Below, in pieces: positions 32,701-44,080 of a DNA stretch of 64,000 nt. The position numbers and the translations under genes were made by a program. The stretch comes from Stenopsyche tienmushanensis (Eukaryota > Arthropoda > Insecta > Trichoptera > Stenopsychidae), in assembly GCA_008973525.1 (NCBI GenBank), contig WACJ01000183.1:62001-126000 (forward strand), in the 5' to 3' direction. Below the pieces are notes generated by a model. The model searched no databases. It worked only from the letters and a program-made list of their open reading frames with translations, and was not told where the DNA came from. How positions within the stretch are numbered: position 1 is the first letter of the stretch; every line of letters begins with the position of its first letter.

Positions 32701-35642
32701 AGTTCGCCTGTTGTAGATTATTAAAGAGGTGTAGAACGAAAAACGTATAAAGTATACATACTATCAAAATAATATTGAATTACTAGACAAATAATTTTCA
32801 AGATGTTCACGGTGCCACAACTCAATGCAGACCATTGTTTTGTGCTATTTATCTGTACCGATTCAATTCCTCTGAACCAATTATTTTCCATATTTCAGAT
32901 GACAAATTAATTGTCAGACAATAAGACGGTATTTTTAGGGTATTCACTTATTCATGACTGAGGCTCGTGACCCTGGTTTGTGTTAAACACAGTGCTAATG
33001 ACGATCCTCAAATACCCTCTGTGATCTGCAGTGCGAAGTGCTTTTACTAATGGAAGTCTGGTGGCACTCCTGATCTAGTTGGATCAGCGAGTAGGAGCTC
33101 TTCCGCGATAACCTTCTATGTGACCTATTACCACCAACCTTCTCTTCTCTGTGTCTGTTGGACACATCACTCCGAAGACATGTCTTAAGCATGTGGTTAA
33201 CAGTCTTGTTTATATTTTTAACTCATCGAGGCTGATGAGTTAAAAAGTTTGTGGCCGTCCATGGAATTCTTAGCTTACGTCTTCAGCAGCAGTCTTGTTT
33301 GTCTTGTCCTTTGGTCAACGAGATCAAGACGGTGCGCACGAGTATGTGTCATGATTTAATTGATAAAGGGAATAAACAACTGTTTTTGCACTATCTTGTG
33401 ACTGAAGAATGAGTGTTGTACTCAAATCAAAAACGCAAAAGACAGGTAAACCAACCCCTCGATCAGGTTTAACAGTAAAAATAGCTCTTTTAAATATATA
33501 GTGGGACTCCAAAGGGATAATCTACCATGAAGTCTTTCCATATGATCGAACCATAACAAGAGAGATTTATTGTTCAAAATTAGTCATATTAAACAATCTA
33601 ATAGTTTTTATTTTCAATTTTTTTTTTCAGATAACTGGGAAGTTCCATTTGAAACCATAAGTGACCTGAAGTGGCTCGGTTCTGGAGCGCAAGGCTATGT
33701 ATACAGCGGCAAAGTTAACGGAAGAGATGTGGCAGTGAAGAAAGTTAAAGATGAATCGGAAACAAACTTAAAACACTTACGAAAACTCGACCATCCAAAT
33801 ATTGTGAAATTTAAAGGAGTATGCACGCAATCACCGGACTATTGCATCATCATGGAATTCTGCCCGTATGGCTCCTTATATAATTTACTACACGATGGAC
33901 GACCAATTAGCCGAATTCAAGTCATTGATTGGGCAAAAGGGATTGCTAAAGGAATGGCCTATTTGCACTCTCACAAAATAATTCATCGCGATTTAAAAAG
34001 TCCCAAGTATGTATATTTTTTTAATGTTTAGTTATTCAAGGTAAGATCTGTTTAGTAACGTATTTGCTCATTGCGATCATTATTTATTTGCTTTGTTTCC
34101 ATTCAATCCATATAAATATTAGTGATTTTCGAGGAAGATAAAATTCTTGCTAGCGGATATTAGTATTTTATCATATGCAGGATTTATCTAATATGGTATT
34201 GGCCAATATTTCTTCTGCTGCGATCTTTATATGTTGATATAATATTCTTTTTTATCTGTCATACCATTTATTTATATTATTTTATACTTAGTGTTTGATC
34301 AAGATTATTTAATTGCTCACAAATCTTTGCGAACTTGTGTTTTAAATGTGTGCAAATATTTTTTTATTACATAAAAGCGCTCTTACATAAAACCTTATCT
34401 TTTTAGTATTTTGATGGGTGAAAATCATGTTGTAAAAGTTAGTGATTTTGGAACGAGCAGAGAATGGAACGAAATGAGTACAGTCATGAGTTTTGCTGGG
34501 ACTGTTGCTTGGATGGCTCCTGAAATAATCCGCAATGAACCGTGCTCGGAAAAAGTCGACATATGGTCTTATGGCGTTGTAACATGGGAGTTATGGACGC
34601 GCGATATACCGTATAAAAATGTTGATTCTTCTGCAATTATTTGGGGAGTAGGAAATGGTTCAATGTCTTTACCGATGCCTTCAAATTGTACTGATGAAAT
34701 TCAATTATTAATGAAACAGTGTTGGGATCCCATTCCAAAAAATAGACCATCCTTCAAAATAATTCTTGCGCATTTGGAAGTCGGAACTGAAAACATTTTA
34801 TGTACCCCTGAGCCTAAAATAAACAACGATAATCAAATATGTAGGAATAATGATGTGCTCCAGTTTAAGTCAACCATACCCTGGTCAGCTCCCACAAAAG
34901 AAATGTCGGATTTAATAGAATTTTACAAGTTTCAAATAAAACAAATCCAAACAGAAAGGCATATGTATAGAAAAAAAATGGGAAAACTTAATGATCTTTA
35001 CTTGGAAACATCAGCTGTTCTTCTTCAACTTGAACAGAGAGAAAAAGAGGTTACCGAGTAAGTAATTTATGTTTTTGTCTGTAATTATTTTCTTTTCGGA
35101 TAAAAAGCTTATTTTCAAAATAATATATTTTCAGAAAAGAAATGATAATGAATATTGAGCGGAAAAATTGCAAATGTAGTTTGCGAAAACCAAAAATTGA
35201 ATACCAAAGGCAAACATCATCATCACCTGAAATTCAAGCATCATCTCGAGTTAGCAATAATAATTTTATATTTCCGGCGAAACGACCTTCAACTTACACA
35301 GTCAAAAGAAAAGCACCAAAGTTTTTAAATAGTAGACCGCGAGGCTGCGCCGTTAAAATTGCCGTAGACGAAAACAAAGCCTTCGATAACACTACAAATG
35401 AGCAGACTCAAAACAATATATCCTCTAGCTGTATTAATAATTTAGTTCAAGAAAAAAATGGTAATGTTAATTCGTCACAAGAAGGTACAAATGGCAATAA
35501 TAATAAAATTACGTATAAGACCGAAGGCGATTGTGAAAACGTTCTCTCCGAATTAGTATCAAATATAAAATGTTCAGATGATTCCGATCACCTTAAAAAT
35601 ACCAACCTCAATAATGGCAACGTGGAAAAAATACCCGCTTAG
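29585..35642 (+). CDS. wnd: Dual leucine zipper kinase (DLK/wallenda, MAP3K12/13 family), four coding exons
   Basis: This is a cytoplasmic MAP kinase kinase kinase. Its family activates JNK/p38 pathways in axon injury, synapse growth and stress. Join 29585-29783, 33631-34006, 34407-35057 and 35135-35642 for about 577 residues; all phases agree. The Ser/Thr kinase domain (residues about 77-335) has the glycine loop GSGAQG (83-88), ATP-binding Lys in VAVKK (103), HRDLKSPN (catalytic Asp 187), DFGTS (Asp 205), and the DLK-specific [13 protein letters not shown] and [10 protein letters not shown]. After it come a short coiled coil (about 370-410, with [20 protein letters not shown]) and a 168-residue Asn/Ser/Lys-rich tail. 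Fly and mammal proteins are about 850-980 residues, so this one is short; the first zipper is shortened and divergent. The start is the first in-frame ATG of its exon; an additional upstream exon is possible. Confidence 0.93.
30530..31900 (-). pseudogene. Rearranged Kolobok/Mutator-like element: two partial copies of transposase C-terminus
   Basis: TTAA (30526-30529) is followed by AGAGGAAAACTGGTTTAGGAGG, close to the termini of the element at 38998-40600. On the minus strand, two decayed copies of the same transposase segment lie one after the other: 30948-31320 and about 31415-31740. The second contains [15 protein letters not shown], and both contain the block corresponding to [10 protein letters not shown] in the copy at 39122-39325. 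The right terminus was not found. The tandem partial copies point to an internal rearrangement or two insertions. Confidence 0.68.
32560..32820 (+). repeat. Dispersed repeat, + copy (partner at 55355-55590)
   Basis: Blocks such as TGTATGCTATCTTTCGTT, CAAGGGTTGGATTGGTGTAA and ACCTATCCGTAAATATGTGA recur in reverse complement, in the same order, at 55355-55590. The two copies are only moderately diverged. There is no coding capacity, and ends were not resolved. Confidence 0.75.
33215..33246. repeat. 13-bp perfect hairpin
   Basis: TTTTTAACTCATC, six bases (GAGGCT), then GATGAGTTAAAAA. It lies in DLK/wnd intron 1, at the edge of an unassigned GC-richer stretch. Confidence 0.75.
33631..34006 (+). 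CDS. wnd: DLK/wnd coding exon 2 (kinase N-lobe and catalytic loop)
   Basis: The acceptor is a long T-tract with TTTTTTTCAG (ends 33630), and the donor is CCAA/GTATGT at 34007. The exon completes the Asp of DNWEVPFE and encodes [53 protein letters not shown] and [11 protein letters not shown]. It ends two bases into the Asn codon of SPN. An open extension upstream (from about 33570) is intron. Confidence 0.97.
34007..34406 (+). other. wnd: DLK/wnd intron 2 (400 bp)
   Basis: The intron is GT-AG with the acceptor TATCTTTTTAG. It is AT-rich, with no element recognised. Confidence 0.9.
34407..35057 (+). CDS. wnd: DLK/wnd coding exon 3 (activation loop to coiled coil)
   Basis: The exon completes the Asn of SPN and encodes [79 protein letters not shown] and NRPSF. 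The linker and coiled coil follow, with [20 protein letters not shown]. It ends with two bases of a Glu codon at CCGA/GTAAGT. The segment between the kinase and LNDLY is about 20-30 residues shorter than I recall in vertebrate DLK, and has lost the regular heptads of the first zipper. Confidence 0.97.
35135..35642 (+). CDS. wnd: DLK/wnd coding exon 4 (C-terminal tail)
   Basis: The intron before it is only 77 bases (35058-35134, acceptor ATATTTTCAG). The exon continues the coil ([15 protein letters not shown]) and then a low-complexity tail rich in Asn, Ser and Lys, ending KIPA before TAG at 35640-35642. One segment ([20 protein letters not shown]) is basic. I see no conserved DLK C-terminal motif in it. 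Confidence 0.85.
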
Positions 35643-35862
35643 AATCTTTGAAACTGTCGTATGTGATAATAAGTAGAATTAGTTTTCCTTGAAAGATAAT
35701 TGTTTTGCTACAAATCAGTGGATATTTCACTAGTAAAATTTTGATGACACTATTTTAAATTAGCATAATTTATAGAGCTTTCTATTTTTATACACTGCCA
35801 TTATTTTTAATTTGTAATCACGATTAGCATCTTAAATGGTTTCAATTTTTCATTGTACTAAT

Positions 35863-35897
35863 AATAAAAAGACAATATTTGATTTTTTCACAATAAA
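35863..35897 (+). terminator. Two AATAAA poly(A) signals after DLK/wnd
   Basis: AATAAA occurs at 35863-35868 and 35892-35897, about 220-255 bases after the stop. Either gives a normal short 3' UTR. Confidence 0.65.
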
Positions 35898-37075
35898 ATA
35901 ACAAGGTATACGCGTGATACCAATCCTAAATAGATACCACTGTACAAAAATACTAAATGTATCGTATTTCTATGAAAATTTAGTTAAATCATGATATAAA
36001 TGTGTAGCGAAATTTTTTATCGTGTATATTGGTCTGTTTGGAATTCAAGTCACCAACGGCAGCAGACACTAATCCGGTATATTATAATGATTTTATTATT
36101 GTTATCATTAGTTTATTGTCATCTTTTAGAGGACAGACTTATCAATATACACGCGGCGGAAATACATTTCTAAAATAATTTCAATTGACTGTTAACGGTA
36201 TTCTTAAAAACTCCTCACAAGATCTTTTAAAGTTGCTACGAAGGATATCAATAAAACAAACATGATTTATGAGAGTGTTAATGCATATATGTTTGATTTG
36301 TTAATACGATTCAATATAATTCTTAATCTTTATTGAACTTATACAAAATATTTTCCTACATTATCTGTCATTTTTTAAATCGCTTATGCTCTTCTCGTAA
36401 AATCCGGCAGGTTTTGACTGAAGATAGTCTGAAAGGGGGGTTTTGAACCCTTCTATAAAACTGAAATTCTGATTTCTCAATAAAATGTTCCACTTTGTGC
36501 CAATGAATACTTCCAACCAATTTATTCCTTTGGAATCCCATCGTACACATAAAAGCGCATCTTCCTAACTTAAATCACCAAAATTAAGTTTTTAAAGCCA
36601 TCGTTGGCATTCACTGACATTTGGGATTCTGAAATCTCGGCTTTTTTAAAGTCACGGGACTCGAGACATGATCATTTCAGTCACGGGACTTCCTGGGACT
36701 CGAGGCTTATTTTCTCTTCAATTATGTACAGATTTTTTTAAAATTAAAAATGTATATGATGTCTCTCCTGTTATCGTTAGTGGGATGAGGGAGGTGTTTT
36801 TTTGTCTCAGGCCGACGAACAGACTCGCATGAAAAGCTTCAAAATACATCCTTTCTGACTGAAAGATATTATTTTGCAGGGCTTCAAACCGTTACTTTTT
36901 TTAATTTTGGTTCGAGAAAAATTATGGTTTAACTGATTTTCAGTTTCGTTCTGATTTGAAGCCCTAGCCTTTTGGTCACCCTGATAGATATATATTCTAT
37001 TCAGTTTTCTTGATCCGGTTCTTTGAAACTGCAACCCTTTATCATTAACATTAAATACATTCAAACAGTCCTTAA

Positions 37076-37620
37076 CCTTTTCGTTAGTGAGCAAATTTAA
37101 AATCGATGAAGTCGTTGTTGTCATAATCGCTTTACACCGATTACTTTCTGTCAGCTCCTAATCACCGTAAGACAATCTTCAATTCGAGGCAGAGTCAATT
37201 GTAAATGAGCACTTGATAGTGAATACATGACCATGTCATTTCTTTACATAAACAATGCACAAAAAATCGATTCAAGTGCTCCTCCTTTAGAAGGAAATGA
37301 TAATTGAATAAAGATTCATTCAACACGTAGTGAAGAACGGCAAGCAGTTAAATAAACAAACACTCTCGATAACACACAATATTCGGTCATTTCTTTGCGT
37401 AAACAAATAACACACTTGAAATCGAAATCATAAGTCGATAAATTTGGGCTTAACGATCTATACAATCATGCGATGCATATGAAGAAGCTCTCCGTCTCAG
37501 TCTCCCGAACTGCGCTAAGTTCTCTCTGTCTCTGTCTGCCTCGGAGCTTCAATGCATAAGAGTGCTCTTTCTGAATACTGAAGGTCAAAAAAGATATTTC
37601 CGTAAGTACTCCCATACAGG
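37076..37620 (+). mobile_element. piggyBac-type non-autonomous element, 545 bp, TTAA flanks
   Basis: TTAA lies at 37072-37075 and 37621-37624. The left end is CCTTTTCGTTAGTGAGC; the right end, read inward, is CCTGTATGGGAGTAC. It is nearly colinear with 39652-40167, differing mainly by small deletions, and more distantly related to 4187-4504. It has no transposase. Confidence 0.8.
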
Positions 37621-38997
37621 TTAATATTCAATGTTGAAATGTTTTTTTGTAATCAATTGACAATATTTCAATTGACCAATACAATTTTTCAGAGATTATA
37701 CAATACTATAAAAGTTAGTTTTAGTATATTTTTATTTTTATAAAAATATAGCCTTACAGCCACTTATGCTTGTTATTCCATATTACAAGTATATTTTCAC
37801 CATTTTTACAATTTTTAATAATCACTGAATTGTTCTCATATTTTCTTTTCCAATTTATGGTCTTCCGTATTAATACATTCTATTTCGTAATAGCAAATAT
37901 GTTCATCATAAAAACGGTCCGTCCTCGTCCTAGTTTTTTCGATAAAAATTTGACGGAATAAACAAGTTTTCATTCAGAAATGTGAATTATTATTTAATAT
38001 ATTTACAATGTTTATATATTGCCTTGTAAAATTCTTGTATTTATTTTATCACTGTATGCTAAAGGTTTTCTAAATAGTCGTATAATTCCTTTGCAATTGT
38101 GATATGTGATTTATTGTACTGTCTTATAATTTAGCTTTAAAATATTATAAACACTCAATCAATTATCGGAAACTGTACGGTCATATAAAGAAAATACTTC
38201 ATACATTTAAGTTAAAAATATATATTAGGTAATATTTTAGATTGGCAGACTGACAATTTTTATATACCCAAACTGCAATAAACGTATTTTAAATCGTCAC
38301 TGATTGGTTCAAAAAAGGGAACGGTGCGTGTCAATGATACTGACGTTCTGGGCGATTTATCCCTATTATGATATACAAACATGCACTCAATTCTTACAAT
38401 GGTGAAACTAATACGAAAGTATTGATATAAACGAGTTTTCATGCTACATGTATATTTATTAAATAACGTTTTGATATATATACATCAGTTAAGATTAATT
38501 ATAGAATGTGGCATCCGTTTTTTGTGATTAGTGATGTAATTTTATTGTTTCAGGCTATAAGTTAAATTTGTTCTTGATATCTAATCGGAATATGAATCCT
38601 AAACATTAAACGATCTCATTTATTGAATAGGTTTAGAATAACATTTTTTCTTAAATCTTGTCATTTTCAACTAAATTTGAAGTTACCATTTTTAAGTTAA
38701 TTTATCCCATTATTGTTTATTAGGGGGCTTGAAAACTATTTAGCGCGTTATTAAATAGAAATACGGGACAAAAATGTACTTAACCATGCATAACAGTGAA
38801 TCTTATTGTAATAAGTACAAATATAAGCAGATCTACTGTTACATCTATTGTACTCAATATTTTTATTCGTATATAGTTAATATTTCAGTGTTTTTAATAT
38901 ATATGCAAGCTTACGATAACAAAATTTTTATTCAAAGATATTTTCCATAGATACTTTTCTAGAAGACATTGCATACTTTTGATAGTTTAATTCTTAA

Positions 38998-40600
38998 GGG
39001 GGGACACTACATTAGGAGGCCGAATTTTTTAACAGGGAAGGAATAATTATAATTTGTTGAAACTTAGATAATATTTTGACATACAGTTGAAATTTTTTAT
39101 GTCATTTCCGTCAGAAATAGTTTAATCAGCTATTTCAGCACCATGTAGCAACCCTTCGTCTTCTTCATATGTAAAATTTTGAGCTTTCATCTCTTCTTTT
39201 CGAGCTTCCTTAGTCTCCAATGCGCTGCATCTATTCTGTCGATTGATGCGCTGCTCATCCATTTGTCGCGCATAATTAAAGCTCTGCGAGCCAACAACTA
39301 CATGCAACTCGCTCATCAGCACCACAAGTGCTGAATTTCAGCACTTGTAAAATAAGGCAACAGCAAAAAATGCCGCAACCTCGATTACTTTAAATATAGA
39401 ATGTAGATGTTTTGGAGCCAATCGGTCAAATTAAAACATTCATTCGCATTTTGTGTGTGACCACCTAAACATCTCGGCTATTCATCTTTCGATAAATCTT
39501 CATATATCGGTTGAATTGCTTTTTGAAGGTCGGGGCGTAACGGAGAAGGGTGCACTTCAGGCTTCGTTCCAAGAGGTTTAACTTTCTGCCACATGCACCA
39601 GCTCTCATCTCCATCTGGACAGTTGTCATGTTGTGGATTTTTGTCTGTTAACCTTTTCGTTAGTGAGCAAATTTAAAATCGATGAAGTCGTTGTCATAAT
39701 CGCTTTACACCGATTACTTTCTGTCAGCTCCTAATCAGCGTAAGACAATCTTCAATTCGAGGCAGAGCCACTTGTCATGAACACTCGTCATTTCGTTACA
39801 TAAACAATGCACAAAAAATCGATTCAAGTACTCCTTTAGAAGGAAATGATAATTGGACAAAGACTCATTCAACAAGCAGCGAAGAACAGCAAGCAGTTAA
39901 ATAAACACTCGCATAACAAAAACACACAATATTCTGTCATTTCTTTGCGTAAACAAATAACACACTTGAAATCGAAATCATTATAAGTGGATAAATTTGG
40001 GCTTAACGATCTATACAATCATGCGATGCATATGAAGAAGCTATCCGTCTCAGTCTCCCGAACTGCGCTAAGTTGTCTCTGTCCGCCTTGGAGCTTCAAT
40101 GCACAAGAGTGCTCTTTCTGAATAGTGAAGGTCAAAACGGATATTTCCGTAAGTACTCCCATACAGGTTAATATCATGTGTTGAAAAGTTACCGTTATAG
40201 CATTCTTCATGTCTTCGAAACTGTTCACATTACTCCGAATGGCTAAGCCGTAATATGTACTGAGATTTTTCATCAAAGCCTCTGCCAATTTTTCCTTTCC
40301 CCCCTGATTTTTAGTCTTCGACCTCTATTCTAAGAATTTGCAAATAAGGACGTCTATCAGCATCTCCCTCTTTTTTCGTTTCCTTCTTCTTTCCATAATA
40401 AAGGGGTATAGATCCAAGTAATAAGGGTCGATTGAACGGTTACTTCATAGTAACTGGCGCGAATTTCGAAAAACTGGACCGACGGGCGTTCACTTTAGGG
40501 CTCATAACATTGAAATGAACGGAATTTTGTTGTGATTGTTAATAATTTTTAAAATTAAAAAAAAATCGATATTTCGAACCGTCTAATGTAGTTTCCCCCT
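38998..40600 (-). mobile_element. Kolobok-type element with decayed Mutator-like transposase, TTAA duplication
   Basis: TTAA occurs at 38994-38997 and 40601-40604. The terminal repeats are GGGGGGACACTACATTAGGAGG and, read inward from the right, AGGGGGAAACTACATTAGACGG. The minus strand keeps transposase pieces: NLSTYYGLAIRSNVNSFEDM (about 40195-40260), a Cys/Trp block (near 39590-39645), and a C-terminal part with [19 protein letters not shown] and EEDEGLLHGAEIAD (39122-39325). From memory these match the arthropod proteins labelled Mutator-like transposase domain; the TTAA target suggests the Kolobok superfamily. The coding part is broken by stops and by a 516-bp inserted MITE. Confidence 0.82.
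39652..40167 (+). mobile_element. piggyBac-type MITE (516 bp) inserted inside the Kolobok-type transposase gene
   Basis: TTAA lies at 39648-39651 and 40168-40171. Dropping the element plus one TTAA makes the minus-strand reading frame of the host transposase continuous across the junction, joining the QHM-containing block to the DNCPDGDESWCMWQK block. This gives an independent proof of the boundaries. It is a close sibling of 37076-37620. Confidence 0.9.
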
Positions 40601-42093
40601 TTAAGTCTTATTTAGCATTTCAAAATTATAATGATTAGAATATATTAATTATTATAATGTACATAAATAACTTTAGCATATAAAACATAACTTGATGCAA
40701 ATATTAGTCATAACTGAGCTATAATTCTAGTGATGTTAAAATTATTCATTATTTTTGAGTAAATTGTTCTATAAACTTTAGCAACAAGTATTAATGCAAT
40801 GATAATAAAACATTTTATTTCGCATTTACGACGATTATTTCCTAGCATGCTTGAATATGTAACAAATACGTTTTCGCATATTTGTAGCGACAATCCAAAG
40901 TGAATACAATTTTATAATCGATACATCTTTTTATAGAATTAAATTAATGATAAAAAGATCATTTAAACTGATTAATATTAAGAGACGATTTTAATAATTG
41001 AGTTCATATGCGAAGTCAAATGTAAATATAAAACACTTTGATTTAAACTAGGATTTAAGTACTATAATTGTGATCCTATTTATACCGCTGGCGTTTATCA
41101 TTTTTTCAAATCAGCAAAATCCATTTCATAAACGCAATCGTTCATATTTTTAAATTGACCATTAAGAATGAGTTAAATTTGATTGCGTACATTGATTATT
41201 ATCTAGCTTGGATCCATTTTATCATCAATACTTATTTGTTCTACGATTAAACTAGTATAATGAAAACACAATGTATTAAACCAATTAATATTAAGAGACA
41301 ACTATAACAACAGAGTTCAAATACGTAATAAGATGTACATGTAATGCAATTTAATTAAGGTATCATCTACGTACGATAAACGTAATCTTATTCGTGTCGT
41401 TATTAAAATGTTTCCTTTGTCGCAATATCACATGATGATATAATTTTTGTGCTGAATATAAAAACGACGATTATCCTCTGTATATTAGGAGCCTACTCTT
41501 TTATTTATATCTATAAATAAATGTATTTTTCTCAGTAAATTTTATATATGGTATTTTGTAATAACAATGGTGAATATCCGGACAAATTTAGTTAGACATA
41601 TAGAGATTAAAACGTGATTTAAACTGTATATATGGATATTTTAAGTTATGAATGAATAGTAGAAGCAGTGGCGGATAACGGGGCAAACGCGATTAAATTT
41701 CGCTAGAGGTATAGAAATTAAATTCAAATTGTATATATGTGGATATTTTAAATCAAAGCGCTAATTTTATTTATCTAAGACGGATAGTCGACACTTGGAA
41801 ATATTGACAATGAGATTATGCAAAGAGATTGTAGCCTCTTCGGTAGCTATGCGTAACGTTGCGATTGCATCTAACTAGTGTTTTGGCATTAAATGCACAC
41901 GAGCTAGCCTGGGTAGAAATTTGCTAGGGCCTATAAATATTTAAATCTATGAATATTATCGTTAAATATTGATATTGTAAGTTTGCATATTAAAATTAGC
42001 TCAAATAAAGTTTATTTGTATTGCCTAGATAAAATTATTTGTAAAATAGTAATTTTACTTTTAAAATTAAATTTATAATATTGAGGTCCTTAA

Positions 42094-42200
42094 CACTAGA
42101 TTTACAGGCTATTTAAATATACGTCATAACATCATTTCATGCATTAGGAATTTTGAATTGAAATTGACCAATCAAAATGACTGGTTTGGTAAATCTAGTG
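42094..42200. mobile_element. Mini TTAA MITE, 107 bp, perfect 12-bp terminal repeats
   Basis: TTAA at 42090-42093 and 42201-42204 flanks CACTAGATTTAC at both ends in inverted orientation. The TTAA target and short CACTAG-type ends are typical of piggyBac-derived MITEs in insects. Non-coding. Confidence 0.85.
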
Positions 42201-43914
42201 TTAAATACAACGTTGATAGTAGCTTTCGCTAAAACAAAGGCCTTAATTAATACTAAAAAAATAAAATAATCAAAGTAATTTGTTTATCTCTTATGCTCGT
42301 CAGAGTGCATAAGAATGATTGTATTTTCAATTATCTTTATCGTGACTGATTACGTAACTATAAACATTGCGAATACTCTTATATGATTGTCACCGCGTAG
42401 TATTCTTGCCCCCGTTTAATAAACTTTTTTGGATGTATTGCTATTAGAATTGTTTGTGCGACAGTTGATGTGCGCATACATTTGAATGATGTCTCAATAT
42501 TGTGTAACAGTGTGAATTTAAAAATTACAAATACTCAAAATTCTGGACAGCATCCCACATCAGCTTAGTGAATGTTTCTATCTAATATGTTATTATTTAC
42601 AAGTCATATATTACCTATAATCTTGAATTTATTAATTTCGTTTTTTATTATGCTTTCGTTATAACAACCTGTGAGGTGATTTTTTTAATACGTGTATTTA
42701 TTTTTATACTGGTAATCAGGATTCTCTTTTGCATTTAATTAAATTAGAATCGCTCTTGGTAGACAGCAATTTATTCTAAAAAAAAATGTCATTTACATTA
42801 ATTAAATGTAATAAAAAAAACATTGAATTTGTATAAAAGTACACAATTAATGCAATAACTATAAGAGTTTTTGTGATAGTGTGTTATTTATATAATTAGA
42901 TTGATAATTGTGTACTTAAAATTCTTTATTTATATGATCATAAATTGTCATTACCATTTTTAATTTTGTAGTAGAATAATTAGCGGTTTAATGTAGGTAG
43001 CTTTCGATTTACAACAGGGTTTTGTTCAGTAACGTAATTTCATACTACAAAACATTAAAATAATCATTTAATAAGTTGAAATAAGTTGAAGTTGAAATCT
43101 CTATAACAAAAATAAAATTGTGTACCACTTTATACAAAAGCTATTTAATCGTTCATGTAAATTAACTCGCTACGTACTGACATTTTTGTGCGATAGCAGA
43201 ATAACGTAAAAGCCCACCTATGCATGTTAAAAATGATGTAAAACGTGATTTCTGCTATTACATAAATACATCGATGTTCTGATACTAAAAACCGATCTTA
43301 TGACGGCAATAGTACAATAGTACATTTTATTATTCAGTGATAGAATGATTTTCAGAATTATAGCATTTACTATTTTTAATCGTCTAATTCGATTACAACT
43401 GTTTTATCAAAAAACGCATCGCAGGGAAAAATTATCATCATTGGAAATTTCCGAATGTAATAATAATTTCTTAAGTCACTTCAATTTCATTGAATGCGTG
43501 TCTAAAATATTAATTTGAATACCGTCAATATTGTTTATACTATGGAAATTAAATACTATCCACATATATAATTATATGCTATAGATTATATTTGAACGTT
43601 ATTAGAAGTAATATTTCCATAACGGTAGTTATTTCATGAGCATTTTTAGGCTAATAAGCCTAAAATATTAAAAAAAAGATAGATATTTTATTCCCGTGTA
43701 AATTTTTATGTTACCCATTTCTACAATAAATATTCAAATACGATTTGCATAATTTGTATAGACTATAATGTATTATTCATATTCATTATCGCAATGGCAG
43801 AAATATGCCGTTATATATTGATAAAATGGTGTGCAAATCTGATTTTCATATTAATGAAAACATGTAATAGGTAAAGTAATATTTGCAACTGCAATACATA
43901 TATGAAATTATATA

Positions 43915-44080
43915 CAGTAGAACCTCAATTATCCAGACTAATTGGGGATCCGCAATGTCTCCTATAATAGATTCTACCGCGTTATTGGATCTGCTGCAAT
44001 GTAGCAACAATCAAGTGCTCACAGATACATGTTCAAATGCTAAATCTTCGTTTGAACGTGAATACCCAGCGCTTGTATGA
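43915..44080 (+). mobile_element. pogo/Tigger-type terminus and flanking relic
   Basis: TA is followed by CAGTAGAACCTCAATTATCC, a classic pogo/Tigger terminal repeat. The next 150 bases are GC-richer (AATTGGGGATCCGC and following) and open in one frame, but I cannot match them to a specific transposase segment. No right end was found. Confidence 0.55.

Larger units (their letters stand above)
29784..33630 (+). other. wnd: DLK/wnd intron 1 (3.8 kb)
   Basis: The intron is GT-AG. It holds a rearranged Kolobok-type relic (30530-31900), a copy of an inverted repeat family (32560-32820) and a 13-bp hairpin (33215-33246). A GC-richer stretch at 32940-33300 looks like repeat sequence but could not be assigned. 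The rest is AT-rich. Confidence 0.8.

Noticed and set aside
33570..33630. In-frame extension upstream of the kinase exon
   Set aside because: It is a T-rich tract ending in TTTTTTTCAG, a typical acceptor; the encoded residues are not conserved.
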